A stretch of DNA of 64,000 nt from Methylomonas koyamae (lineage in GTDB: Bacteria > Pseudomonadota > Gammaproteobacteria > Methylococcales > Methylomonadaceae): the NCBI RefSeq assembly GCF_019669905.1, contig NZ_AP019777.1, positions 2,976,001-3,040,000 of the forward strand. Direction: 5' to 3'. The notes under the pieces were generated by a model that made no database searches, had not been told where the DNA came from, and saw only the letters and a program-made list of their open reading frames with translations. Position 1 is the stretch's first letter. Every line of letters starts with the position of its first letter. Made by a program: the position numbers and the translations under genes. This document shows positions 52,766-61,024 of the stretch, piece by piece.

Positions 52766-53432
52766 CCGTACCCGCCTCCAACAGGTAGCCCAGACCGCGC
52801 ATGGTGCGAATCGCCACGCCGTAGCGACCAATGCGTTTACGTAACCGGTACAGGTAGATGTCGATAGCATTATCGGTTTGCGTTTCGTCGTCGGCGGAAA
52901 GCAGGCGGCCTATGCGCTCCTTGGCGACGACTTTACCCGCTTGCAGCATCAGGATTTCCAACACCCTGTAGTCCCGCGCGCTCAATTCGATCGGCTCGCC
53001 GTCGGCGCTGATGCGCCGGAACTGCGCTTCCAATGTCAAACGGCCCACCACGACGCTGCGGCCGAACGCCCCGTAACACCGCCGCATCAGGGCATGGATT
53101 CTCGCTTCGAGTTCCTGCAGCGCAAACGGCTTAACCATATAGTCGTCTGCGCCCTGCCGGATACCCTCGATCCGGTCTCGCATCCCGTCCCGCGCGGTCA
53201 AAATCAGTACGGGCAACAGGATGCGCCGCTCGCGCAGCCTGCGCAGCCAATCCAGTCCGTCCATATCGGGCAGGCCCAAATCGAGCACAGCCAGCTCGAA
53301 ACTCCGGCTCTGTAATAATTCTTCCGCGCCGACGCCGGTTGCCGCCCATGTCACGCGATAACCGCTTTGGCTCAGCGCATGAACCAGTCCGTCCGCCAAA
53401 ACGGCATCGTCTTCCACCAAAAGTATCGTCAT
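52758..53432 (-). CDS. OmpR-family response regulator (partner of the kinase)
   Basis: 224 residues: Glu7-Asp8-Asp9, Asp51 in VLDLGLPDMDGLDWL, LILTARDGMRDR, DDYMVKPFALQE, and a winged-helix domain ending IYLYRLRKRIGRYGVAIRTMRGLGYLLEA. It is cotranscribed with the kinase gene. The residue pattern matches the regulator at 50697, so the locus has one kinase and two regulators. Divergent from sgaA; the 281-bp interval includes their promoters. Confidence 0.9.
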   Translation of the reverse strand: MTILLVEDDAVLADGLVHALSQSGYRVTWAATGVGAEELLQSRSFELAVLDLGLPDMDGLDWLRRLRERRILLPVLILTARDGMRDRIEGIRQGADDYMVKPFALQELEARIHALMRRCYGAFGRSVVVGRLTLEAQFRRISADGEPIELSARDYRVLEILMLQAGKVVAKERIGRLLSADDETQTDNAIDIYLYRLRKRIGRYGVAIRTMRGLGYLLEAGTDE

Positions 53433-53713
53433 TTTCGAGCTTCCGTTTTGCGGTTGCGGCGCCCACCACTGAGTAGGCCGCCGGCTTGTCCGCGGGAGAA
53501 ATATCGGCCGGCCTTAGCCGGAATATTCAATGGTACGGCCCGGATTTTACTAACAGCTCTGCCGGTGAGGGCAATTTAACTGCATACCGGCCGGAATTGG
53601 GACGATAGCGGGGGGACGACGATGCCGACCCCGCCAATCCGACTTGCCGAAAACAGCCTTATATGGCACCATCCCGCGGTTTTCGACGATTCTAAAATTC
53701 CAAGGAGAAGCAG

Positions 53714-54880
53714 ATGGCGGGTCGCAATCACCTTTTTGTTCCAGGTCCAACCAATACCCCACACGAAATTCTGAGCGCGATGCACGTGCCGATGGAAGAC
53801 CACCGCTCGCCGATCTTCCCCAAGCTGTTGTCGCCGATTCTGGAAGACCTGAAAAAAGTGTTCCGCACCGAAACCGGCCAATGCTTCGTGTTCCCGGCCA
53901 CCGGTACCGCCGGCTGGGAAGTGGCGATGACCAACTGTTTGAATCAAGGCGACAAAGTGTTGATTTACCGCTTCGGCCAGTTCGGCCACTTGTGGGCGGA
54001 AGCGGCACGTAAATTGGGCTTCGACGTCGAAATCCACCAAGTCGAATGGGGCAAAGGCATTCCGCTGGACCATTTGGAAGCGCGCCTGAAAGAGGACAAA
54101 AACCACGAAATCAAAGCCGTGCTGGCGACGCATAACGAGACCTCGACCGGCGTCACCAGCGACATTCCCGGCGTGCGCAAAGCGCTGGACGCGGCCGGCC
54201 ACCCTGCGCTGCTGTTCTCCGACGGCGTCAGCGCCATCGGCAGTATCGATTTCCGCCAGGACGAGTGGGGCGTGGACGCCAGCATCGCCGGTTCGCAAAA
54301 AGGTTTTATGTTGCCGGCCGGTCTGGCGATTTTGGGCTTCAGCCAAAAAGCCCTGGCGGCCATCGACAACAGCAACTTCCCGCGTTCGTTCTTTTCGTTG
54401 AAAGACATGGCCGCCTCCAACAAGGACGGCTACACCCCTTACACTCCTTCCACGCCGATGCTGTACGGCTTGCGTAAAGCTTTGGAATTGTTGCTGGAAG
54501 AAGGCATGGAGAACGTCTACGCGCGCCACCACCGCTTGGGCGAAGGCGTGCGCCGCGCGGTTGCCGCCTGGGGCTTGCAAGCTTGCGCACAAGAAGGCTG
54601 GGCTTCCGACACCGTTACCGCCATCGTCGTGCCGGCCGATAAAGACGCCCGTCACGTCATCAGCACCGCTTACAACAAATACAATATTTCGTTGGGCGCC
54701 GGCTTGAGCGAAGTGGCCGGTAAAGTATTTCGCATCGGCCACGTCGGCGACATGAACGACGTGTCCTTGCTGGGCGCCATTGCCGGCGTGGAAATGGCGA
54801 TGCTGGACCACGGCTTCGACATCAAAGCCGGCAGCGGCGTCGCAGCGGCAATCGAATACTACCGCTCTACCGCGAAATAA
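53714..54880 (+). CDS. sgaA: Serine-glyoxylate aminotransferase
   Basis: 388-residue PLP enzyme that transfers the amino group of serine to glyoxylate, giving hydroxypyruvate and glycine for the serine cycle. Motifs: LFVPGPTNTPHEILSAM, ATGTAGWEVAMTN, ATHNETSTGVTSDI, LLFSDGVSAIGSIDF and the PLP lysine Lys196 in AGSQKGFMLPAG. RIGHVGDMND near residue 338 binds substrate. AAGGAG lies six bases before the ATG. Codon use is of the biased type seen for fae, suggesting high expression. It is read alone and ends at a hairpin. Confidence 0.96.
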   Translation: MAGRNHLFVPGPTNTPHEILSAMHVPMEDHRSPIFPKLLSPILEDLKKVFRTETGQCFVFPATGTAGWEVAMTNCLNQGDKVLIYRFGQFGHLWAEAARKLGFDVEIHQVEWGKGIPLDHLEARLKEDKNHEIKAVLATHNETSTGVTSDIPGVRKALDAAGHPALLFSDGVSAIGSIDFRQDEWGVDASIAGSQKGFMLPAGLAILGFSQKALAAIDNSNFPRSFFSLKDMAASNKDGYTPYTPSTPMLYGLRKALELLLEEGMENVYARHHRLGEGVRRAVAAWGLQACAQEGWASDTVTAIVVPADKDARHVISTAYNKYNISLGAGLSEVAGKVFRIGHVGDMNDVSLLGAIAGVEMAMLDHGFDIKAGSGVAAAIEYYRSTAK

Positions 54881-54895
54881 GCCTCGCTATCGGTC

Positions 54896-54923
54896 CGGGC
54901 GGCGAATTCCGGTTCGCCGCCCG
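54896..54923 (+). terminator. Hairpin after sgaA
   Basis: CGGGCGGCGAA and TTCGCCGCCCG flank TTCCGG, 15 bp after the stop. There is no T run, so termination may be partial. Confidence 0.6.
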
Positions 54924-55095
54924 CTCGCAAACCGGCACCATCCCTCTCCGCCACTAGCATTTTCCTGCTCGCAGCGGTGCACAGCACACCAAAATCGGTC
55001 GGAAGCCGCACCAAAATCCGGCAAAAACTCCGGTCCAACTTGGCCAAGCCCCAGCCAAAAAACAATTAACCAATTGTTATTCATTGACTTTTTTA

Positions 55096-55153
55096 CCTAG
55101 GCGCCATTTTTGCTGAGAAAAGCCGAGGACCAACTGTTATCTAACAGCCTAGG
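55096..55153 (+). other. Structured leader of the small secreted-protein gene
   Basis: CCTAGGC (55096-55102) pairs with GCCTAGG (55147-55153), enclosing a smaller CTGTTA/TAACAG hairpin; the closing stem abuts the GGGAGG ribosome-binding site. It may control translation. Not a riboswitch class that I recognise. The preceding 54924-55095 has no gene. Confidence 0.45.
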
Positions 55154-55162
55154 GAGGATGTC

Positions 55163-55642
55163 ATGAAACACTCAGCACTGTTAATCGCGTTATTGGCTGC
55201 CCCGGCCCAAGTCAGCCCGACCGGCCACCCCGTCACCGGCTCCGATCCGGATTCCACAGTTTTTTACTCACCGATTCGCGACCCTTTCCACGCCATAGAA
55301 AACGACTCCGCCGCCCCAGCGCTGTTCTCGGCAGCTATCGCCCGTTGCCCGGCCGATGCCGTCCGCGTCGAACAATGCAAGCCGCTAGACTGGCCGGCCG
55401 TCGATTACCTCGCGCTCAGCAGCGTGGCTTGGCACTTAATTCCCGGCGCCAGTTACCGGCTGGCAACCGGCGACTTTGCCGACGAGGCGCCGCAACGCGG
55501 GATCGCTGGCGACGTGTCGGAAACCTACAGGCTATCCGGCCTGCCGCTGGCAGGCGTGGCCTGGTTTTCGCTGGGTTGCCTGCTCGGTTCGCTGGCCTTG
55601 TTGCGCCGCCGCCAAACCGGTATCGGCAACGCCATCGCCTGA
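55163..55642 (+). CDS. Small exported protein with tail-anchor-like C-terminus
   Basis: 159 residues. Signal peptide of about 15-19 residues (MKHSALLIALLAAPAQVS), a soluble part with two cysteines (CPADAVRVEQC), and a C-terminal hydrophobic helix after LSGLPLAGVAWF ending RRRQTG. The end resembles the VPxP..W sorting tail of other proteins here, but without the exact motif. Function not recognised. GGGAGG stands before the ATG and a stem-loop immediately precedes it. Confidence 0.65.
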   Translation: MKHSALLIALLAAPAQVSPTGHPVTGSDPDSTVFYSPIRDPFHAIENDSAAPALFSAAIARCPADAVRVEQCKPLDWPAVDYLALSSVAWHLIPGASYRLATGDFADEAPQRGIAGDVSETYRLSGLPLAGVAWFSLGCLLGSLALLRRRQTGIGNAIA

Positions 55643-55779
55643 CCGGGTTTCGCGCGATTATTTGCGTTGGAGCCGCGAGTTGCCTATAGTCGCAGCCACC
55701 GATGATTCCATCGGCGGCTGCGGCCGGCAAACCTGCCGATACGCCGCCGCGACTCACGACAAGGCGAGAGGCCCCGGCC

Positions 55780-56574
55780 ATGGCGAAAACTTTATACCAA
55801 TTGCTAAACCTTCCTGAATCCGCGACCGCGCAACAAATCCATAGCGCCTTCAAAACTGTCGAACGCCTCTACACCGGCCGCCACGACGACGCTTCGCTGG
55901 CAAGTTTGGCCCGGGCCAGAGAGGCTTTCCTGATTCTGTCCGACCAACAGCGGCGCCTGGCTTACGACCGCAAATTGGCCATGGCGCAGGCCGCGGCCGA
56001 TTCGGCCAATCCTCCGGACCGGTCGCGCCGAACTTTTCAACTAGCGCCGCGGCAAGCGGCAGTGGCCGCTGCCTTGGTTACGGCGGCCGGACTCTGGCTA
56101 TACCGGGATTACCAAAAAACCGAACAACTGGCCGCCGCGGCAGAAGCCTTATTGCGCCAACAAGAATCGCTAGCGCAGCAAAGCCGAATCGAGCGCGAAC
56201 AAGCCCGAATCGAAGCCGAACGCAGCCTGCGCCAACAACAAATCGAAGACGCCAACCGTCTGGCGGAGCGGCAGTTGGCCAACCAACAACGGGCCCTGGA
56301 ATTATTGCAAAGCCGGGTGGATGCCGAGTCGCGCTTGGACGAGCAGGATATCGCCGCCGGCCAGCTGGAAATGCAATACCGGAAACCCGAACTGGCGCTG
56401 GAACTGCAGCAGCAAAAACAACAGTACGCCGCAGCCCAACGCCAGCGCGCACTGCAACAGCACGACGAGAACATCGCCAGTATCAATAGTCTGCGGGCGG
56501 CGCGGATCAGAGCCTACGACCGCGAACACACCACCGGCGAGATTTCCCGTTCGAATCCGACTTTAGACCCTTAA
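55780..56574 (+). CDS. J-domain-like protein without HPD, with long coiled coil
   Basis: 264 residues. Residues 1-65 resemble a DnaJ domain (TLYQLLNLPESATAQQIHSAFKTVERLYTG; ARAREAFLILSDQQRRLAYDRKL), but the HPD tripeptide needed to stimulate DnaK is replaced by HDD. A membrane helix at about 88-106 (QAAVAAALVTAAGLWLYRD) is followed by a 130-residue Gln/Arg-rich coiled coil. It is probably an inner-membrane protein with the J-like part inside the cell. Start ATG 55780 is preferred over one 26 codons earlier because the J-like domain begins here. Function unknown. Confidence 0.78.
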   Translation: MAKTLYQLLNLPESATAQQIHSAFKTVERLYTGRHDDASLASLARAREAFLILSDQQRRLAYDRKLAMAQAAADSANPPDRSRRTFQLAPRQAAVAAALVTAAGLWLYRDYQKTEQLAAAAEALLRQQESLAQQSRIEREQARIEAERSLRQQQIEDANRLAERQLANQQRALELLQSRVDAESRLDEQDIAAGQLEMQYRKPELALELQQQKQQYAAAQRQRALQQHDENIASINSLRAARIRAYDREHTTGEISRSNPTLDP

Positions 56575-56644
56575 TCCCGCCCCTGAAACTAACCGCCGGC
56601 TGGCTTATACTGGCGGTTCGAATGCAGCCTTACAGGAAATTTTG

Positions 56645-57616
56645 ATGAGCAAACCCAAAGTGTTGATCAGCCGGCGCTGGCCGGCTGCTGTCGAAGCCAA
56701 ACTGCAGGAACTGTTCGACACGACGCTAAATAGCGACGACCGTCCGCTGAGCGCCGACGAGTTCCGCGCGGCCCTGCAGAATTACGACGCAGTCTGCCCG
56801 AGCGTCTGCGATGCGTTGCCGGCCGAGGTGTTGAACGTCGCCAACAAACGCTGCCGGATTCTGGGAAATTTCGGCGTGGGTTATAACCACATCGACATCG
56901 CCGCCGCGCGCGAGCAAGGCTTGGTCGTGACCAACACCCCCGGCGTACTGACCGAAAGCACCGCCGATATTGCCATGACCTTGTTGTTGATGACGGCGCG
57001 GCGCGGCGCCGAAGGCGACCGCTTGGTCCGCTCCGGCCAGTGGCGGGGCTGGTGCCCTACCCATATGATGAGCAGCGACGTCACCGGCGCGACGCTGGGA
57101 TTGATCGGCTTCGGCCGCATCGCCCAGGCCATGGCTCGCAAAGCGCACCACGGCTTCGGCATGAAGATTTTGTATGTCAAACCCAGCCCGGCCGATCCGG
57201 AAATCGTCGCCGACCTGCAAGCGGTGCATTGCGAAACGGTCGAAGAACTATTGCCGCAATGCGATTTCGTGTCGCTGCACTGCCCCGGCGGCGCCGATAC
57301 CCGCCATCTGATCGACGAACGCCGCCTGAACCTGATGAAACCCAGCGCACATTTGATCAATACCGCCCGCGGCGACGTGGTCGACAGTAAAGCCTTGATC
57401 CGGGCGTTGCGGGAAAAACGCATCGCCGGCGCCGGCCTCGACGTTTACGAAGGCGAGCCGCACCTCGATCCCGGCTTTTTGGAATTGGAAAATGCGGCTT
57501 TATTGCCGCATTTGGGCAGCGCCACAATCGCCACCCGCACCGCGATGGGCGAAAGGGTGCTGGCCAATTTACAGGCCTTCTTCGCCGGCCAAGCAGTGCC
57601 GGACCGGGTAGTGTGA
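56645..57616 (+). CDS. hprA: Hydroxypyruvate reductase (D-glycerate dehydrogenase)
   Basis: 323-residue D-2-hydroxyacid dehydrogenase that reduces hydroxypyruvate to glycerate in the serine cycle. The nucleotide-binding motif is GLIGFGRIAQAMA (residues 152-164), with catalytic Arg242 (NTARGD), Glu271 (YEGEP) and His289 (LLPHLGSAT). LGNFGVGYNHIDIAAA is the substrate loop. ATG 56645 with AGGAA upstream is taken as start; a TTG precedes it by one codon. It lies 1.8 kb from sgaA, separated by two unrelated genes, and ends at a hairpin. Confidence 0.95.
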   Translation: MSKPKVLISRRWPAAVEAKLQELFDTTLNSDDRPLSADEFRAALQNYDAVCPSVCDALPAEVLNVANKRCRILGNFGVGYNHIDIAAAREQGLVVTNTPGVLTESTADIAMTLLLMTARRGAEGDRLVRSGQWRGWCPTHMMSSDVTGATLGLIGFGRIAQAMARKAHHGFGMKILYVKPSPADPEIVADLQAVHCETVEELLPQCDFVSLHCPGGADTRHLIDERRLNLMKPSAHLINTARGDVVDSKALIRALREKRIAGAGLDVYEGEPHLDPGFLELENAALLPHLGSATIATRTAMGERVLANLQAFFAGQAVPDRVV

Positions 57617-57654
57617 CGGCTGCGGCCCGCTTCGCCCGAACCTAGCCGCAGCCG
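57617..57654. terminator. Hairpin between hprA and the convergent gene
   Basis: CGGCTGCGG (57617-57625) pairs with CCGCAGCCG (57646-57654), followed by GGAAAAA. Likely terminator for the convergent genes. Confidence 0.6.
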
Positions 57655-57661
57655 GGAAAAA

Positions 57662-58408
57662 TCAAGCCGACTGTTCGTGACGCCGCTTTTTCAGGCCCAA
57701 CATGCCGATCACGCCGGCCAGGAACGACCAGACTGCGGCCGGCAGCGGCACCGGCGACGCCTCGAGATGGTTATCCATCCGCACATCGGCGTACAAGCCG
57801 TCCATTTGCCCGGCGGCCAATTCGAAACCGAACGGGCCGCTGCTGCCGGCCAATACCACGTCCAAATCGTTAAACGCGGTATCGACCCGGTCGTAACCTT
57901 GCCACAAAAGCCCGTCGCCGTTAAAGAAATCGATAGTGACCGAGCTGGAATCGGTCTCCGCGCCGACGGCCGCGCTGAGCAGGTAATCCAGGCGCAGGCT
58001 GATCGCGTAACTGTCGCTGCCGTTATTGCGAAATTCCAAGCCGTACCAAGCCAGATAGTGGGCGTCCAGCGTACCGTTAGCCAGCGTGCCGCTGGCGGCA
58101 AAGGTGTAATTGAAAGCCGAACCGGTCGCCAAATCCGGATTGTTGGCGGCTACCGAGCCGGTGCCGTTGATTTGCACTTGCGAATATTCGTCGCCGGGAT
58201 AGGCCGGAGCATTGATTTGGCGGAAATAACCGACGATTTCCAGTCCGGATAAATCCCCCGGATTCGTCAGATTGGCGATGCTTTCGATGCTGTAACTCAA
58301 CCCGGCGGAACTGTTGAAATTGGTCGCAGCCGCTGCCGGTTCCGCGGCGGCCAGACTCGATCCGGCCAATATTGCCAGCGCTACCCTGCTATTGATGGAA
58401 TTCTGCAT
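57662..58408 (-). CDS. Secreted protein with PEP-CTERM-like tail
   Basis: 248 residues, function unknown. Signal peptide (about 28 residues, AAAEPAAAA), beta-rich middle, then SPVPLPAAVWSFLAG, a hydrophobic helix and KKRRHEQSA. The VPLPAAVW motif with a helix and basic end is a variant PEP-CTERM sorting signal used to process exported proteins. It lies 85 bp downstream of the di-heme peroxidase gene on the same strand; a hairpin (GGCCCGCG/CGCGGGCC, near 58440-58468) lies between. Confidence 0.8.
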   Translation of the reverse strand: MQNSINSRVALAILAGSSLAAAEPAAAATNFNSSAGLSYSIESIANLTNPGDLSGLEIVGYFRQINAPAYPGDEYSQVQINGTGSVAANNPDLATGSAFNYTFAASGTLANGTLDAHYLAWYGLEFRNNGSDSYAISLRLDYLLSAAVGAETDSSSVTIDFFNGDGLLWQGYDRVDTAFNDLDVVLAGSSGPFGFELAAGQMDGLYADVRMDNHLEASPVPLPAAVWSFLAGVIGMLGLKKRRHEQSA

Positions 58409-58493
58409 AATTAATCTCTACGTGGTCTTGAGTTCCTAAGGCCCGCGTCGCCAGACGCGGCGCGGGCCGCTGTTAAAACCGGCGTGGGGCCGG

Positions 58494-60764
58494 TCAGCGC
58501 GCCAACAACTGGTCGAACGGCAGCAAGGGTTCTGCCGAACCATTCGCGCCGACCGCCGGTACCACCAGCACTTCGTCCTTGGCCAGATCGGCTTGCAACG
58601 GATTGCCGGCGACCACCGCCTCGTGGTTGCCTTCGTGGCCGTTCGGTACGACCACTTCCGGATGGTCGAACGGCGCTTTTTCGTAGCGCACCCGGTCGTC
58701 GGTGAACGCCTTCAGGTAAGCGATCAGATCGGCCCGGTTAGCCGGCGAATTGATCGACGAAGAAATGGTGCTGACCTGAAAGTGCAAATTCTCGTTATGG
58801 AAATTGCCTTGCCGGCCGTAAAACTCGATCACCTGCTCCAACGTCGCCATACTGCCGTTGTGCATATAAGGCCCGGTCAGTTCGATATTGCGCAAGGTCG
58901 GCACTTTAAAGGCCGCCTTGACCGCCACGCCCAGATTCACCGCATTGGCTTCGTCGCGCGCCGCGCTCGGCGACGGAATGAAGGCCGTCGCCGGATCGGC
59001 ACAATTTTGGTTGCGCAACACGCCTTCGCGGCTGCCGTCCGCCTGCACCCCTTCCACCGCGGTGAAGTAATAAGGCTCCGGAAATTCGCTATTGATCGCG
59101 ATCGAGGTGATGAAATCGCAGGCTCGAATATTCTTGACCAGACTGTCCTTGATGCCCTGCGGACGGTCTTGCAGGTACTGGATATATTGCGAACTGAACG
59201 ACAGCGGGTTGCCGAAATCGTCCACACCGCCTATCCCCGGATCGTTGAGGGGATCGGCGACGCCGGTGTTGACATAGCCCAAATCCATCAATAACGGCAG
59301 CACGTCGCCGTTATAGTCGCGGGTTATCGGATTGACGTACTGGGTCATGCCGGCGGCATAAGCCGCATTACCGGGTCCGAACGCATTCGGGCCGTAGGGG
59401 ATCGGCGTCGCTGCCGGGCCGAAGGTTTTACCGGCTTCCGGTTTTAATAACGCGGCATTGGTCGCCACCGCGGCCAAACTTAAGCTCGGCCCGGTGTGGC
59501 ACAAATTGCAGTGGTTGTTGAAAAACAAGACACCGCCGCGCTTCAAGGCTTGGCGTTTGGCATCGGTCTCGGCCGGCGTGGCGCCGAAGACGTTGGTCCA
59601 GGTCGGCCGCAGGCCGGCATCGACCGGACTCAGATCGAACGGCGACTGGTCGGATACCAAAGTCGATTGGTAAAGCTGCAGAGCCAGACCGAAGAACATC
59701 GAGAAATTGGCTTCCATCTGATTGTAAGCCGCCTGCCCCGGCGGCGCACCGAACGGGCCGATGCCGCTATAAGACCAGTATTTGGCGTTGAAAGCCTGCA
59801 TCACCAAATTTTTATAGGTGGTATTCAGGCCTGGCCGCAGATTACCGATACTGCTCAAACTGTAAGGCCCGAGCACGCTGTCTTCGTAATGGACTTTCTG
59901 GTTTTGCAAGGCTTGGCGCGCCAACAGCTTGCGGCCGATATCGGCCCAAGTCCGATTCCGGCAGCTCATCTCGGTGTCGCTCAAACCGGGTCCGGTCGCC
60001 AACGACGCCAACGACGAGTTCTCCAGATGCAGTTTTTCCTTGGTCACCGAACGCGAATTGAGCTTGACCCAGACTCCGGCATTCGGATCGCGCTCGCCCC
60101 ACGGGCTGCTGCCGTTGAAGATGTTGTTAGCCCGGCCGTCCCAGAAATTGCGTTGGTTGAAGACGGCGTTGATGACGGTTGGCGCGTTGCGCGGCTCGAC
60201 TCGCCGGGTACCGGTTTGATTGACGTGAAACACTTCATCGACGCTACGCGAACATTGGTCGGCATTGCCGCCGGTCCGCGAAGCGCCCTTGAATTCGCCG
60301 CTGAAAGTGCCGGACGACGCCACGACGTCGTCGGTGGAAAAGGTCACCGCGCTAAATTTATCGGCCGGGTCGGCGACGCGATGCAACGGAAAATCTTCCG
60401 GACGCAAGGTATGGTTGGGCCCGCCGCCACCGGACGCCAACGTGTCGAAGGTTTGGCCGCTGGCGTTGCTGCTCTTCGCCCCCGGATTCAACTGGTTTTT
60501 GACCCTGCCGTCGGCACCGGCATGAAAGTGGCACGAACCGCAGGCCATGCCGTCGCTACCGACGTTGGTATCCCAAAACAAGGCCTTGCCTAACGCAATC
60601 GCCGCCGATTTATTCACTACAATCGGATTCGAGCCGTCCAGCAATCCCGGCACCGGCGGCACCGGTACTCCTTGCAACGAGACCGGCACCGGCCCGTGGG
60701 CCGACACCGGCATCGCCGCTACTGCGGCAATCAATAAAAAATGGATTTTCGAAAAAAGATGCAT
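58494..60764 (-). CDS. Di-heme cytochrome c peroxidase family protein
   Basis: 756 residues with signal peptide (about 22 residues, ending VSA). Two c-type heme sites are visible: CGSCH at 75-79 and CNLCH at 419-423. PTVINAVFNQRNFWDGRANNIF and VPTLRNIELTGPYMHNGSMATLEQVIEFY are the conserved CcpA/MauG segments. Much longer than CcpA (about 330 residues). Such long members occur beside surface copper or redox proteins in methanotrophs (CorB/SACCP type); here it lies between two sorting-tail proteins. The ATG at 60764 gives a good signal peptide. Confidence 0.9.
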   Translation of the reverse strand: MHLFSKIHFLLIAAVAAMPVSAHGPVPVSLQGVPVPPVPGLLDGSNPIVVNKSAAIALGKALFWDTNVGSDGMACGSCHFHAGADGRVKNQLNPGAKSSNASGQTFDTLASGGGGPNHTLRPEDFPLHRVADPADKFSAVTFSTDDVVASSGTFSGEFKGASRTGGNADQCSRSVDEVFHVNQTGTRRVEPRNAPTVINAVFNQRNFWDGRANNIFNGSSPWGERDPNAGVWVKLNSRSVTKEKLHLENSSLASLATGPGLSDTEMSCRNRTWADIGRKLLARQALQNQKVHYEDSVLGPYSLSSIGNLRPGLNTTYKNLVMQAFNAKYWSYSGIGPFGAPPGQAAYNQMEANFSMFFGLALQLYQSTLVSDQSPFDLSPVDAGLRPTWTNVFGATPAETDAKRQALKRGGVLFFNNHCNLCHTGPSLSLAAVATNAALLKPEAGKTFGPAATPIPYGPNAFGPGNAAYAAGMTQYVNPITRDYNGDVLPLLMDLGYVNTGVADPLNDPGIGGVDDFGNPLSFSSQYIQYLQDRPQGIKDSLVKNIRACDFITSIAINSEFPEPYYFTAVEGVQADGSREGVLRNQNCADPATAFIPSPSAARDEANAVNLGVAVKAAFKVPTLRNIELTGPYMHNGSMATLEQVIEFYGRQGNFHNENLHFQVSTISSSINSPANRADLIAYLKAFTDDRVRYEKAPFDHPEVVVPNGHEGNHEAVVAGNPLQADLAKDEVLVVPAVGANGSAEPLLPFDQLLAR

Positions 60765-61024
60765 GCCTGCCTCGCAAACCCCGCATACCCGCCGCACCGC
60801 AACAGCAAGAGACGGTCCGCGGGATCGGAGATGGGCCGAACGGTTGCGCGTCGCAGATTGCGCCCGTTCGGCCGAAACTTAAGAATTGGCGCCGGCGGCA
60901 AAGACGGAAATCCCTAAAGCCGGCGACTTGTTAGAGTGGAAACGGCCGCGAGCCGGACCGGTTTCCGCGCGATCGGCACTGCCGCTCTATTGCGCGAAAA
61001 GGCCCGGATGCTGGCCGTGCCGCT

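Noticed and set aside
58440..58470. Strong terminator between the peroxidase gene and the secreted-protein gene
   Set aside because: The GC-rich stem has no following T run, so it may only attenuate or stabilise mRNA; the two genes may still be co-transcribed.
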